Source of the DNA: Sphingomonas cremea
Lineage (GTDB): Bacteria; Pseudomonadota; Alphaproteobacteria; Sphingomonadales; Sphingomonadaceae
Assembly: GCF_021502585.1 (NCBI RefSeq)
Contig: NZ_JAKFGM010000002.1
Span: 186,001-250,000 of the forward strand
DNA length: 64,000 nt
Direction: 5' to 3'
The translations under genes and the position numbers were made by a program. The notes under the pieces were generated by a model. That model saw nothing but the letters and a program-made list of their open reading frames with translations, was not told the origin of the DNA and searched no databases. Below are positions 34,671 through 44,341 of this stretch, piece after piece (positions within the stretch are counted from its first letter, which is position 1; each line of letters starts with the position of its first letter).

Positions 34671-35225
34671 ATGGAACGAACGTCAAAACTATTGGCCCTT
34701 GGTGGTATTGGGCTGGCAGCCATCGGCCTAGCGGCATGCTCGACCCTTGTTTCCCGGCACCCAGTCGGAAACCGTTCCGTTCCTCAGCCCAATAAGTCAG
34801 TCGATCTGCAGAAATATCTCGGCCGCTGGTACGAAATTGCCCGGTACGAGCAGAGCTTCCAGCAAGGGTGCGAAGGCGTCACCGCGGATTATTCGCTCCG
34901 GGCGGATGGCAAAATCGACGTGCTCAACCGGTGCCGGAAGCCTGGCGGCAAGTCGAGCGAGGCACGCGGTCGTGCCAAAGTGGTTGATGGCGAAACCAAG
35001 GCCAAGCTGAAAGTCAGCTTTTTCGGTCCCTTCTACGGAGACTATTGGGTGCTCGATCACGCCGACGACTACGGCTGGTCAATCGTGGGCGAGCCGTCCG
35101 GGCGTTATCTGTGGATACTGAACCGCGAAGCCACGCCGGAAGAAGCGGAAATCCAGAAGCTGATCGATCGTGCGAAGGGCCTAGGCTACGACACGTCGAT
35201 GCTGCTTCGCACCAAGCAACCCTGA
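34671..35225 (+). CDS. blc: Outer-membrane lipocalin (Blc-like lipoprotein)
   Basis: The 184-residue protein has a lipoprotein signal (about 24 residues, lipobox LAAC) and a lipocalin fold: DLQKYLGRWYEIARYEQSFQ with the GxW signature, GVTADYSLRADGKI, ARGRAKVVD, YWVLDHADDYGWSIVG and YLWILNRE. Bacterial Blc binds lysophospholipids or fatty acids at the outer membrane under envelope stress. I chose the ATG at 34671; the open frame upstream runs through palindromic repeat B and is unlikely to be translated. Confidence 0.9.
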   Translation: MERTSKLLALGGIGLAAIGLAACSTLVSRHPVGNRSVPQPNKSVDLQKYLGRWYEIARYEQSFQQGCEGVTADYSLRADGKIDVLNRCRKPGGKSSEARGRAKVVDGETKAKLKVSFFGPFYGDYWVLDHADDYGWSIVGEPSGRYLWILNREATPEEAEIQKLIDRAKGLGYDTSMLLRTKQP

Positions 35226-35270
35226 GGCGGCGTCTATTGAAGTTACCGGCGCACAAGCGTTTGCAGTGGC

Positions 35271-35302
35271 TAATGACCGGAATGGGTGGAAAGCGGTCGT
35301 TA
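35271..35302. repeat. Palindromic repeat, copy C
   Basis: TAATGACCGG, AATGGGTGGAAA, GCGGTCGTTAGG lies 45 bases after the lipocalin stop codon and matches the shared repeat plan. Confidence 0.8.
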
Positions 35303-35376
35303 GGCGATGAAGCAATCGACCGGTGCACGACTGGGTCCCATTGCCAACCCCTCGACATGGGGTACTGCTGAGAGCA

Positions 35377-35985
35377 ATGGATAATCTCAACTGGGTCTTC
35401 TCGTTATATGCCGTCGTTCTTGGCCTAACGCTGGCTGAGATACTAACGGGTTTCGCCAGGTCGATCCGACGCCGACATAATGCCGCCCTGGACGGTTATA
35501 AGGACGTTCGGCTAGGCCTTCTGACTCCGCTCCTCGCCATTTGGCTCATGTTCGACATTTCCAGCTTCTGGCTCGTGGCCTGGACGCTGCAAGATGCGAT
35601 GTCGGTCAATCCCCTGACGCTTGCATTCGGGCTGTTAGTATCCAGCTTTTACTATGTTGCAGGCAGTTGGATTTTTCCTGAGGGAGATGCGGCAAGGACC
35701 GATCTGGACAATCATTACTTCCGCCAGAAAAGCTTCGTCTTCGGTCTCGTGCTTGCGTCAAACCTACTCACATACCTGGGCCGAAGCTGGCTGATGGGAA
35801 CCTTCGGCATTCGCGGCTTCGGGCAGTATGATTACTCGATGTTCGTCCTTTATTTTTTGCTGCAGTTGGCCGGGATTCTGATCAGGGGGAGAATGGCTAA
35901 CCTTGCCGTCTTGGTCTGCCTGCTCCTGCTCACCATCGACTTCAACTTGGGACTTGGGATCAGGATCGTGAACGCGATATCCTAA
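35377..35985 (+). CDS. Multi-pass membrane protein, paralogue of the gene at 11815
   Basis: The 202-residue protein has about six hydrophobic segments. It shares with 11815-12360 the pattern VFSLYAVVLGLTLAEILTGF, an Arg-rich loop, LGLLTPLLAIWLMF, FWLVAWTLQ, a mid-protein segment (WIFPEGDAARTDLDNHYFRQ) and a C-terminal helix. Function unknown. The ATG at 35377 aligns best with its paralogue. Its stop codon TAA is the first part of repeat copy D, so the C-terminus may have been set by repeat insertion. Confidence 0.75.
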   Translation: MDNLNWVFSLYAVVLGLTLAEILTGFARSIRRRHNAALDGYKDVRLGLLTPLLAIWLMFDISSFWLVAWTLQDAMSVNPLTLAFGLLVSSFYYVAGSWIFPEGDAARTDLDNHYFRQKSFVFGLVLASNLLTYLGRSWLMGTFGIRGFGQYDYSMFVLYFLLQLAGILIRGRMANLAVLVCLLLLTIDFNLGLGIRIVNAIS

Positions 35986-36015
35986 TGTCCGCAATGGGTC
36001 GAAAGCTGCCATTAG
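35983..36015. repeat. Palindromic repeat, copy D
   Basis: TAATGTCCGC, AATGGGTCGAAA, GCTGCCATTAG starts at the stop codon of the preceding gene. It fits the same hairpin plan as copies A-C. Confidence 0.8.
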
Positions 36016-36129
36016 AACCCCAATAAGGCGAAAGCCCCTGTCCGCGCCCTTGGGGGCGAACTGGATGCAACTTCCGCGAACCATTTGTTCACTCTTCCTG
36101 CTTCACAATGGACGAGGAGTGAACTCGCC

Positions 36130-36618
36130 ATGGCTCAACAGCTTGAAGGACGGACTGAACGCAGGCGCGCGGACAGGACTGCGCTGCACCTGAGCGCGAC
36201 GATGCGCGACGGTGTTCGCAAGGCGCCGGCCCGGGTAATCGACATGTCCATCCATGGATGCCGCATCGAATGTTCGACCGTGGTCACCGACGACAAGATG
36301 GTATGGCTCGCCATCGCCGGCATCGAGGGCCAGCACTGCCGGGTCGCCTGGCACTGTGAGGAATTCATCGGCCTGGAATTCGAAACGCCCCTGTCCCAGG
36401 CGGTGTTCGATCGACTTGTGCAGGATCAGCAGCAGCTGCCCGACGCGGCTATTCGCGAGCTGCGCTCCATCGCGAGCCGGACCAATTGGCTGGCAAGGAA
36501 GGCCAGCGATGAGGATATCGCCATCCTCGCGGATATTTCGCGCCAATGCGCCGAAAATGCGGTCGTCGAGGGGCTGCGCCGAAGCGCGGCGCCAAAGGCG
36601 CGACCGGCCAACAAATAA
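36130..36618 (+). CDS. PilZ-domain protein
   Basis: The 162-residue protein begins MAQQLEGRTERRRADR and has the PilZ c-di-GMP motifs: the N-terminal RRxxR-type Arg cluster (RTERRRADR), then VIDMSIHGCRIE (DxSxxG), and GQHCRVAWHCEEFIGLEFE. A helical C-terminal extension of about 60 residues follows. It likely binds c-di-GMP and adjusts motility or envelope functions. The start at 36130 places the Arg motif near the N-terminus. Its 3' neighbour on the opposite strand is the PAS_5 gene. Confidence 0.85.
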   Translation: MAQQLEGRTERRRADRTALHLSATMRDGVRKAPARVIDMSIHGCRIECSTVVTDDKMVWLAIAGIEGQHCRVAWHCEEFIGLEFETPLSQAVFDRLVQDQQQLPDAAIRELRSIASRTNWLARKASDEDIAILADISRQCAENAVVEGLRRSAAPKARPANK

Positions 36619-36645
36619 TTCAGGCCTCAAATCTTGGTCGCGGCC

Positions 36646-38019
36646 TCACGAAGGTCGCGACACTTGCTCCAGCAATTCCGAAATCCCGCCCGCCTGCTCG
36701 ATCTGCGCGGCAAGCGAGCCGCGCGGCAGCTCTTCTTTTAACGCCCAGGCGAGGACGGCTTCGAGGTCCGCGGTGGTGGCGGCGTCGTATGAGTCGCCGA
36801 AGGTCAGCTTGACCACCGGCGCCATCGGGGCGCGAAGCTGAATCTTCAGGCCCTGCGCCTCGACCAGCCGCAGATATTCTTCCGGGCTGCTTTCGGCATC
36901 GATTGCGAAATCATAAGCGGCGCTAAGGCCTTCATGCATCGCGGCAATGGCGCGCAACCGGGCCATTCGAGCCTCGTCGGCCATGGCCCTGACTTCTGAC
37001 AATTTGCTCTGCAACTGTCCCTCCAATGTTGGTGGCGCGGGTTCATGTTCCTGCGCCGGTTCCTCAACGTCCGCCGGTGCGGCTTCCTCTGGTTCGTCGA
37101 ACGGCTGTTCGACGGCCGAAGGTTCGCTGGGCGGCAGGTCAGCCTCGACGACCGGGTCGATCTTTACTCCCTGGCCGTAGAAACCGGTCAGGTTGCCGAA
37201 GTCGTCGAGCAGTTTCGCGAACCCCGGCTTGGTTTTGGCTTCCGGAGGCTCGACAAACTCTTCCGCCACCGCTTCGTCACCGCCATCGACAGCCTCAACC
37301 GGCGCGGCGGTTTCTTCTGGCGGATCGATAGGTTCTTCGATCGCGAAGGGAATTACGCCGTCCGCCGCTTCGGGCTCTTCGACCGTGGCGTCCGCTTCGG
37401 GCTCCTCAACGGTGGCGTCCTCTGCGACCTCGGTTTCATCTGAAACTACCTCTGGTGCCGGCTCATCTACCGGCGGTGCTTCTTCGGCATCGGCGACTTC
37501 GACGGGCTCGATGTCCTCTCCGTCGATCGCCTCGACGCTGACGAAGGCATAAACATAGTCGACCCATGAACCGCAGGAGCTGAGGGGCAGCAGGGTCACC
37601 CAGCAGCGTGTCGTTCCGGCCGAGCTGCTGAAACTGTCCTCGAAGGCCAGGAAATCGCGTGAGATGGCAACGATTGGGAGCTTCCTGGCGATGCAGGACA
37701 GGAGCGAGGGGTTGGGAGCGTCGATGATTCGATCGACGGTGACATGCTCGCGCAATGCATCCCCGAGATGACGAATCTCGGCGTCCTGCCCGCCCCCGAT
37801 GAGCTCGAGGAGAATCGAACAAGGCCCGGCATCGGTAATTTCCAGCGGGTCGAGATCGTGAAGCGGAGGAAATTCCTTGTCGCCGCGAATGGAAAGCCAA
37901 TAGTCGAGCATGTTCTCATGCTTCAGCCGGTCGGCAGTGCCGATCGTCCTGAACGCGGTGAGCAGCGTTTCAGCCGTCGGCTGCTCGGCCGCTTGCATGC
38001 CAGAATCGGGCGCGCCCAT
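36646..38019 (-). CDS. PAS_5-domain protein with a long acidic low-complexity linker
   Basis: The 457-residue protein has an N-terminal PAS_5-like domain (MLDYWLSIRGDKEFPP, DLDPLEITDAG, CWVTLLPLSSCGSWVDYVYAF; about residues 20-165). It is followed by about 180 residues rich in Glu, Pro, Ala and Val (EEP/EAD repeats). A helical C-terminal domain ends with LAWALKEELPRGSLAAQIEQ. PAS_5 proteins are found in alphaproteobacteria with unclear function, possibly signal sensing. RBS GGAGA lies before the ATG, and a 17-bp palindrome (38030-38046) sits just upstream. Confidence 0.7.
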   Translation of the reverse strand: MGAPDSGMQAAEQPTAETLLTAFRTIGTADRLKHENMLDYWLSIRGDKEFPPLHDLDPLEITDAGPCSILLELIGGGQDAEIRHLGDALREHVTVDRIIDAPNPSLLSCIARKLPIVAISRDFLAFEDSFSSSAGTTRCWVTLLPLSSCGSWVDYVYAFVSVEAIDGEDIEPVEVADAEEAPPVDEPAPEVVSDETEVAEDATVEEPEADATVEEPEAADGVIPFAIEEPIDPPEETAAPVEAVDGGDEAVAEEFVEPPEAKTKPGFAKLLDDFGNLTGFYGQGVKIDPVVEADLPPSEPSAVEQPFDEPEEAAPADVEEPAQEHEPAPPTLEGQLQSKLSEVRAMADEARMARLRAIAAMHEGLSAAYDFAIDAESSPEEYLRLVEAQGLKIQLRAPMAPVVKLTFGDSYDAATTADLEAVLAWALKEELPRGSLAAQIEQAGGISELLEQVSRPS

Positions 38020-38029
38020 ATCAGTCTCC

Positions 38030-38046
38030 GTTCGTTGTCAACGAAC
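38030..38046. promoter_or_regulatory. 17-bp palindrome upstream of the PAS_5 gene
   Basis: GTTCGTTG-T-CAACGAAC is a perfect inverted repeat with a one-base centre. It lies about ten bases before the start codon, next to the GGAGA ribosome binding site on the minus strand, so a bound protein or an RNA stem could block translation or transcription. The regulator is unknown. Confidence 0.5.
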
Positions 38047-38148
38047 AGGTCTGCGCTCGTCACTCTTAGAAAAGGTTAACTTGGCTGCCCGTGCGGTTGG
38101 AAGCTGCCGCGGGATGAGCGAATGCGGCGGTCAATGGAGCGTGCGCGC

Positions 38149-38328
38149 CTAGCGCAGCTTGCTCACCTTCAGCCCGTCCTGTTTGGCCCGCGCCTGGATC
38201 GATTCCTCGCTACGGGTCATTGCCTTGCTGATCGCCTTCAGGCTCATTCCCTTGCCGGCAAGCCGGTGGAGTTTCTGGATTTCGTCGCTGGTCCACGGCT
38301 GCCGGTGGCGTTCGAATTTCTCACCCAT
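38149..38328 (-). CDS. Small SANT/Myb-like helix-turn-helix protein
   Basis: The 59-residue protein (MGEKFERHRQPWTSDEIQKL) continues HRLAGKGMSLKAISKAMTRS and EESIQARAKQDGLKV. This is a compact three-helix HTH motif with Trp near the N-terminus, as in SANT/Myb or GcrA-like folds. It may bind DNA; the target is unknown. The start at 38328 is chosen over an in-frame ATG at 38355 because the domain begins directly after it. It is divergent from polA. Confidence 0.6.
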   Translation of the reverse strand: MGEKFERHRQPWTSDEIQKLHRLAGKGMSLKAISKAMTRSEESIQARAKQDGLKVSKLR

Positions 38329-38387
38329 GGTCAATACTCCCGCACAGGCTGGCATCGCGCGTTTACCCTGCTAGAGCAGGCGCGCAC

Positions 38388-41177
38388 ATGGCAGACCAGA
38401 ACCACCTCTATCTCGTCGACGGATCGAGCTATATTTTCCGCGCCTACCACCGCCTGCCGCCGCTGACCAACCGGCATGGCGTGCCGGCCGGCGCCGTCTA
38501 CGGCTATACCGCAATGCTGTGGAAGCTCGCGGACGGGCTGCACAAGGCGGACGGCCCGACCCATATGGCGGTGATCCTAGACGCGTCGGAGGAAACCCAC
38601 CGCAACAAGATGTACGACCAGTACAAGGCCAACCGGCCACCGGCGCCCGAAGACCTGGTCCCGCAGTTCCCGCTTATCCGGACCGCGACCCGCGCCTTTT
38701 CCATCCCTTGCATTGAGGAGAATGGGCTGGAAGCGGACGATATCATCGCCTGCTACACCTATGCCGCCGTTCGCGCCGGCTGGAAGGTGACCATCGTCAG
38801 CTCCGACAAGGATCTGATGCAGCTGATCGACGACGACCGCGTCGACATGCTCGACACGATGAATGACCGGCGCATCGGCCGCGACCAGGTGCTGGAGAAG
38901 TTCGGCGTGCCGCCGGAAAAGGTCGGCGACGTGCTGGCGCTGATGGGCGACAGCGTCGACAATGTGCCTGGCGTTCCCGGTATCGGCCCCAAGACCGCGT
39001 CGCAGCTGATCCAGCAATATGGCGACCTGGAAACGGTCCTCGCCTCGACCGACCAGATCACCAAGCCGAAGCTGAAGCAGAACCTTATCGAACATGCCGA
39101 ATCCGCAAGGCTGTCCCGCAGGCTGGTCGAGCTGATTTGCGATAGCCCGTTGCCCGAACCGCTCGAGGACCTCGAACTGAAAGGAATTCCGCCGGAGCCG
39201 CTCAAGGAGTTCCTGGAGGATATGGGGTTCAAGTCGCTCTTGAACCGCGTCGGCGGCGGTGGCGCGTCGAGCGGCGGGGCGCGGCCAATTGACGTCATGG
39301 CGTCACGATCAGCGCCTTCAGCAAAGCCGTCCGAGACGGAGAAGATCGTCGTCGACCGAACTCAATATGAGTCCGTCGTCACCGAAGAAGCGCTGGATCG
39401 CTGGATCGCGGAGGCAAGGCACCAGGGCTATGTCGCGATCGATACCGAGACCGACAACCTCGACAATATCACCGCCAGGCTGGCGGGGATCAGCCTCGCC
39501 ACCCAGCCGAACAGGGCCTGCTACATTCCGATCGGCCATGTCGGCGGCGACCTTTATTCGGATGCTCCCTCGCAGCTTTCGGCCGAGTTGGTCCTGGGCA
39601 AGCTGAAGCCGCTGTTCGAGGATCCGGCAGTGCTGAAGATCGCCCATAATCTGAAATATGACTGGGTCATGTTCGCCAAGGCTGGAATCAACGTGTCGCC
39701 CTATGATGACACGCTGGTGATGAGCTTCGACCTTGACGCCGGTAAGTCGAACCATGGGCTCGACGAACTCGCCCAGGCCCATTTCGAGCATGAGTGCATC
39801 AGCTTCAAATCGGTCTGCGGGGTTGGGGCCAAGCAGATCAGCTTCGATAAGGTACCGCTCGACGCGGCGACCGAATATGCCGCCGAAGATGCCGACATTT
39901 GCCTTCGACTGTGGCTGCGCCTGAAGCCGCGAATGACGACCGAGGGATCGACCCAGGTCTATGAGATGGTCGACCGCCCGTTGATCGCCACTGTCGGAAA
40001 GATGGAACGGCGCGGGGTCAAGGTTGATCGCGACTATCTGGCAAAGCTGTCGGGCACTTTCGCCACGGAAATCGCAGCTCTCGAACAGAGGGTCTATGAA
40101 GCGGCGGAGGGCCCTTTCACGATCGGATCGCCCCAGCAGCTTGGGCAGGTCCTGTTCGACCGGCTCGGCCTCAAGGGCGGGCGCAAGGGCAAGAGCGGCC
40201 AATATTCCACCGATGTCACCGAACTAGAGCGACTGGCTGCAGAGGGAGTGCCAGTGGCGCGGCTGGTGCTCGACTGGCGGCAGCTGACCAAGCTCAAGTC
40301 GACCTACACCGACGCGCTTCAGGCCCAGATCAACCGCGAAACCGGGCGGGTCCATACCAGTTACAGCCTGTCGGGCGCGCAGACCGGCCGGCTGGCGTCG
40401 ACCGAGCCCAACCTTCAGAACATCCCGATCCGCACCGACATTGGCCGCCAGATCCGCGACGCGTTCGTCGCCGAGCCCGGTCATGTTCTGATGAGCGCCG
40501 ACTATAGCCAGATCGAGCTGCGCCTAGCCGCTCACATGGCCGATGTTCCCCAGTTGAAGGATGCTTTCGCCAAGGGCGAGGACATCCATGCCCTGACCGC
40601 GCAGGAACTGTTCGGGTCCGTCGACCGCGACACCCGGGGCAAGGCCAAGACCGTCAATTTCGCCATCCTCTATGGTATTTCGAGCTGGGGCCTCGCCGGA
40701 CGGCTCGGTGTTCCGCGGGAAGAGGGCAAAGCGATCATCGACCGCTATTTCACCCGCTTCCCGGGTATCCGTGATTACATCGACCAGACGCTGGCCTTTG
40801 TGCGCGAACAGGGTTTCACCCGCACCCTGTTCGGGCGGAAGACCCACTTCCCCAATATCCGGGCGCCGAACCCCCAGTTTCGTGCGGGTGCGGAGCGCGC
40901 GGCGATCAACGCACCGATCCAGGGGACCAGCGCGGACCTGATCAAGCGGGCGATGAACCGGATGGACGCGGCATTGGCAGACGCGGGCCTGAGCGACGTC
41001 AAAATGCTGCTCCAGGTCCACGACGAGCTGGTGTTCGAAGTGCCCGAAGGTAAGGAAGAGGTCGCGGCTGAAGTTGTCCGCCAGACGATGGCCCATGCCG
41101 CAGAGCCGGCGATCAAGCTTGACGTGCCTTTGGATGTGGAGGTTGGCTGGGGCCTCAACTGGGGCGCGGCGCATTGA
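38388..41177 (+). CDS. polA: DNA polymerase I
   Basis: Pol I fills gaps and removes Okazaki RNA primers. The 929-residue protein has all three parts. The 5' nuclease domain runs to about residue 300 (DGSSYIFRAYH, DNVPGVPGIGPKTA). The proofreading 3'-5' exonuclease contains AIDTETD with the DxE metal ligands, PIGH and the later NLKYD. The polymerase core contains SADYSQIELRLAAH, RGKAKTVNFAILYG and LLQVHDELVFEV. It is full length and intact. The next gene starts at a TTG overlapping its stop codon. Confidence 0.97.
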   Translation: MADQNHLYLVDGSSYIFRAYHRLPPLTNRHGVPAGAVYGYTAMLWKLADGLHKADGPTHMAVILDASEETHRNKMYDQYKANRPPAPEDLVPQFPLIRTATRAFSIPCIEENGLEADDIIACYTYAAVRAGWKVTIVSSDKDLMQLIDDDRVDMLDTMNDRRIGRDQVLEKFGVPPEKVGDVLALMGDSVDNVPGVPGIGPKTASQLIQQYGDLETVLASTDQITKPKLKQNLIEHAESARLSRRLVELICDSPLPEPLEDLELKGIPPEPLKEFLEDMGFKSLLNRVGGGGASSGGARPIDVMASRSAPSAKPSETEKIVVDRTQYESVVTEEALDRWIAEARHQGYVAIDTETDNLDNITARLAGISLATQPNRACYIPIGHVGGDLYSDAPSQLSAELVLGKLKPLFEDPAVLKIAHNLKYDWVMFAKAGINVSPYDDTLVMSFDLDAGKSNHGLDELAQAHFEHECISFKSVCGVGAKQISFDKVPLDAATEYAAEDADICLRLWLRLKPRMTTEGSTQVYEMVDRPLIATVGKMERRGVKVDRDYLAKLSGTFATEIAALEQRVYEAAEGPFTIGSPQQLGQVLFDRLGLKGGRKGKSGQYSTDVTELERLAAEGVPVARLVLDWRQLTKLKSTYTDALQAQINRETGRVHTSYSLSGAQTGRLASTEPNLQNIPIRTDIGRQIRDAFVAEPGHVLMSADYSQIELRLAAHMADVPQLKDAFAKGEDIHALTAQELFGSVDRDTRGKAKTVNFAILYGISSWGLAGRLGVPREEGKAIIDRYFTRFPGIRDYIDQTLAFVREQGFTRTLFGRKTHFPNIRAPNPQFRAGAERAAINAPIQGTSADLIKRAMNRMDAALADAGLSDVKMLLQVHDELVFEVPEGKEEVAAEVVRQTMAHAAEPAIKLDVPLDVEVGWGLNWGAAH

Positions 41178-42715
41178 GCCAGGCTACTGTGATCGACACG
41201 GCTCCGTCAGCCGACCTCGCCGCGCTGGCGAGAGGCGGGCGGATCAACTTCTTTGGGTTCGTCCTGCGCCTGATGGCGCGACTGCCATTCCTTTTTATCG
41301 CGGGCCGAATCTATGGCGCGGCAGCACTTGGCCGTTTCGCCTATGCCGTATTGATCGTCGAATTTGCCGCGCAACTGGCGACGCTTGGCCTTAAGCGCGG
41401 TCTCGCCCAGCAGCTGGCGAAGACCGACAAACCGCACGTCTGTGTCGTATGGGACGCCTTGATCGTCGCCGCAGTCGGATCGGCAATTGCCATGGCGATC
41501 CTGATGACTTTCCCGCAGGCAATGTTTCCCAATAGCGAGATAACGGGATTGGAATGGCTGCTTCCGGTGACCGTGATTGCACTGGCCTGGTCGGACATCA
41601 GTCTGGCCGCGCTAGCCTATCGCCATGACGTCGCTTCGACGGTCCGCGCCCGAGCGGTCGTCGAGCCATGGACCATTTCCATCGCCGCCTTCGTATGGTC
41701 GTTCATTTCAACGAGAGACGGCCTGATCATTTCCTATGTCCTGTCGATGGTCGGGGCTTCAATCGCGTCGATGATCCCGTTTCTTCGCAACTACGGCCTG
41801 CCCCGAGATTGGCACCCGGAGCCCGTCGCCCTGTGGCGCATGGCACGGCGAAACCTGCCGGTCGCCGCGGCCGACGCCGTCGAATGGGGTTCGCGCCGTG
41901 TCGATATTGCGGTGATGGGGCTGTTCTTTTCTCCGGCAGTGGTCGGCATTTATTACGTGGCCCAGCAAGTAACGTCGCTGCCGGCCAAGTTGAAGACGAG
42001 CTTTGACCCGATCCTTGGACCGGTAATCAGCCGCAACCTGGCTGAGGGCGACAAGGCGGCGGTCGCCAAGCAAATCCGGCAAGTCGGTTTCTGGGTTATC
42101 GCCGCCCAGAGTGCAGTAGCCTTGGCGTTGGGGATTCCCGGTGAAGCAGTGATGGGCCTGGTTGGCGCCGGCTTTGTCGCCGGAACCGCGGCCCTCGGCT
42201 TCCTGCTTGCGGCCGAAGTCGTCGCCGCCACGGCCGCAGTCAGTGAGGCTGCTTTGATCTACACCGCCCGCCATAGAAACATGATGATCAGCCTATCCAT
42301 GATCCTGCTGGAGGCTGGTCTGGCGGCCGGGCTGATCCTGCTGATGCGCCACTGGGGTTGGCCGGTGATGTGGCAGGCCACGGGGCCGGCCGTTGCTCTC
42401 ATGCTGTCGCTGGGTTTAGCTGCGATCATCAAGTCTCGACTCCTCAGCCACATACTCGGCCATCGAGTGTCCGGCTGGCGCTGGCCGCTGGTCTGGGCAG
42501 CCGCGGCGGCGGTGGCCGTCGGCGAGATTGCCATTCGACTTCCCGAGTGGGCCGAACTGATTTTCGGCATCCCCGCCATTCTCTCCGCTTTCGGCGCGGT
42601 GCTGTGGTTCAAGGGATTCGGCCCCGAGGATCGCGAGCTGTTCCGAATGAAGAAAGCAGATATCGAGAATCTTTCGCTGCCCGACCCATCGACCGGGGGC
42701 GACGCGCCCCTTTGA
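41174..42715 (+). CDS. Polysaccharide flippase (Wzx/MATE-like membrane protein)
   Basis: The 513-residue protein has about 12-14 hydrophobic helices. Its start resembles O-antigen or exopolysaccharide flippases (LARGGRINFFGFVLRLMARL, FIAGRIYGAAALGRFAYAVL). It should translocate a lipid-linked polysaccharide across the inner membrane. No glycosyltransferases adjoin it; it lies between polA and purH. It starts at TTG 41174, overlapping the polA stop, and continues in the same transcriptional direction. Confidence 0.8.
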   Translation: MSQATVIDTAPSADLAALARGGRINFFGFVLRLMARLPFLFIAGRIYGAAALGRFAYAVLIVEFAAQLATLGLKRGLAQQLAKTDKPHVCVVWDALIVAAVGSAIAMAILMTFPQAMFPNSEITGLEWLLPVTVIALAWSDISLAALAYRHDVASTVRARAVVEPWTISIAAFVWSFISTRDGLIISYVLSMVGASIASMIPFLRNYGLPRDWHPEPVALWRMARRNLPVAAADAVEWGSRRVDIAVMGLFFSPAVVGIYYVAQQVTSLPAKLKTSFDPILGPVISRNLAEGDKAAVAKQIRQVGFWVIAAQSAVALALGIPGEAVMGLVGAGFVAGTAALGFLLAAEVVAATAAVSEAALIYTARHRNMMISLSMILLEAGLAAGLILLMRHWGWPVMWQATGPAVALMLSLGLAAIIKSRLLSHILGHRVSGWRWPLVWAAAAAVAVGEIAIRLPEWAELIFGIPAILSAFGAVLWFKGFGPEDRELFRMKKADIENLSLPDPSTGGDAPL

Positions 42716-42741
42716 ACGTGCCTTCCTGCGGGTAAGCAAAA

Positions 42742-44331
42742 TCAGTGGCGAAAGTGACGCATTCCGGTGAACAGCATCGCAAGGCCCGCCTCATCGGCGG
42801 CAGCGATGACCTCGTCGTCGCGGATTGAGCCACCGGGTTGGATCACTGCCGTCGCTCCGGCTTCAACCGCCGCAAGTAGCCCGTCAGCGAAAGGGAAGAA
42901 CGCGTCAGAGGCCACAGCCGAACCAACCGTGTGTGATTCAGGCCAGCCATGGGCTTCGGCGGCCTCTCGCGCCTTGATTGCCGCGATCCGCGCCGAATCT
43001 CGCCGGTTCATCTGCCCGGCCCCGATCCCCGCAGTCGCGCCATCCTTGGCGTAAACAATTGCGTTGGACTTGACGTGCTTGGCGACAGTCCAGGCGAAGA
43101 GGCAATCCTTCAGTTCCTGTTCGGTCGGCGCGCGCTTTGATGCTTGCCTCAACATGTCTGGCGTCAGCATGCCGTTGTCGCGATCCTGAACCAGGATCCC
43201 GCCGGCAATTACAGCCACTGTCTGCCCGGTACGAGCCGGGTCGGGCAAGCCACCGGTCAGAAGCAAGCGCAGGTTCTTCTTGCGGGCAAATGCGGCGATC
43301 GCCGCGTCATCCGCATCGGGCGCTACCACAACTTCGGTGAAAATCGAGCAGATCGCATCGGCCGTCGCTCCGTCGAGCCGCCGGTTGACCGCCACAATCC
43401 CGCCGAACGCTGAGACGTTGTCGCAGGCCAAGGCCTGGTTCCAGGCGTCAAGGAGGTTCTCGCCACTGGCGACCCCGCACGGGTTAGCATGCTTGACGAT
43501 CACCACCGTCGGCGGGCCGTCGCGAAACTCTGCGACAAGCTCCAAGGCGGCATTGGCGTCGCTGAGATTGTTGTAGCTGAGGTCCTTGCCCTGGACTTGT
43601 CGCGCCTGCGCTATGCCGGGCCTGGTAGGCCCCATTGGCAGGTAAAGCGCCGCTTTCTGGTGCGGGTTCTCACCATATCGCAACTCCTGCACCTTCCTGC
43701 CGACGATGAAGCGCATATCGGGATAAGACTGTTGCTGGTCGGCGAATGCGAACCAGCTGGCGATCATCGAATCATATGCGCCGGTTAGCGCATAAGCCTT
43801 GGCAGCCAGCTTGCGGCGGAAGGCGAGGTCAGTACCGCCTTGGCGTTCGAGCTGATCGAGCAGCTCGGCATAGTCGGCCGGGTCAGTTACAATCGCCACC
43901 GAGTCATGGTTCTTGGCCGCCGAACGGACCATCGACGGGCCGCCTATGTCGATATTCTCGATGATCTCGTCGCGCGGCGCGCCCTTCGCCACGGTCACTT
44001 CGAACGGATAGAGGTTGACCACTACCAGGTCGATCGCACCGATGCCGTGCTTCGCCATGGCCGCAACATGTTCCGCATTGTCGCGTACCGCCAGCAGGCC
44101 GCCATGGACCTTGGGGTGAAGCGTCTTGACCCGTCCGTCCATCATCTCCGGAAAACCGGTAAGTTCACTAATTTCACGGACTGCGAAGCCATTTTCGCGA
44201 AGTTTAGCCGCCGTTCCTCCGGTCGAGACCAGTTCGACTCCGGCGTTGGCTAGGCCGGTTGCCAGTTGGTCGAGCCCGCTCTTGTCCGAAAGCGAAATGA
44301 GCGCCCTGCGGATGGGCACGATATCGGTCAT
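42742..44331 (-). CDS. purH: Bifunctional AICAR transformylase/IMP cyclohydrolase PurH
   Basis: PurH catalyses the last two steps of purine synthesis. The 529-residue protein (from [20 protein letters not shown]) has the MGS-like cyclohydrolase domain at the N-terminus, with [33 protein letters not shown] and NLYPF. The transformylase domain has KHANPCGVA, and the C-terminal end has [17 protein letters not shown]. It is full length. The preferred start at 44331 is ten bases from the heparinase-like gene's stop. Confidence 0.96.
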   Translation of the reverse strand: MTDIVPIRRALISLSDKSGLDQLATGLANAGVELVSTGGTAAKLRENGFAVREISELTGFPEMMDGRVKTLHPKVHGGLLAVRDNAEHVAAMAKHGIGAIDLVVVNLYPFEVTVAKGAPRDEIIENIDIGGPSMVRSAAKNHDSVAIVTDPADYAELLDQLERQGGTDLAFRRKLAAKAYALTGAYDSMIASWFAFADQQQSYPDMRFIVGRKVQELRYGENPHQKAALYLPMGPTRPGIAQARQVQGKDLSYNNLSDANAALELVAEFRDGPPTVVIVKHANPCGVASGENLLDAWNQALACDNVSAFGGIVAVNRRLDGATADAICSIFTEVVVAPDADDAAIAAFARKKNLRLLLTGGLPDPARTGQTVAVIAGGILVQDRDNGMLTPDMLRQASKRAPTEQELKDCLFAWTVAKHVKSNAIVYAKDGATAGIGAGQMNRRDSARIAAIKAREAAEAHGWPESHTVGSAVASDAFFPFADGLLAAVEAGATAVIQPGGSIRDDEVIAAADEAGLAMLFTGMRHFRH

Positions 44332-44341
44332 TTGAAGATCC

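Noticed and set aside
34502-34737. Minus-strand frames reading through palindromic repeat B
   Set aside because: The translations come from the repeat itself and lack ribosome binding sites; I treat them as spurious.
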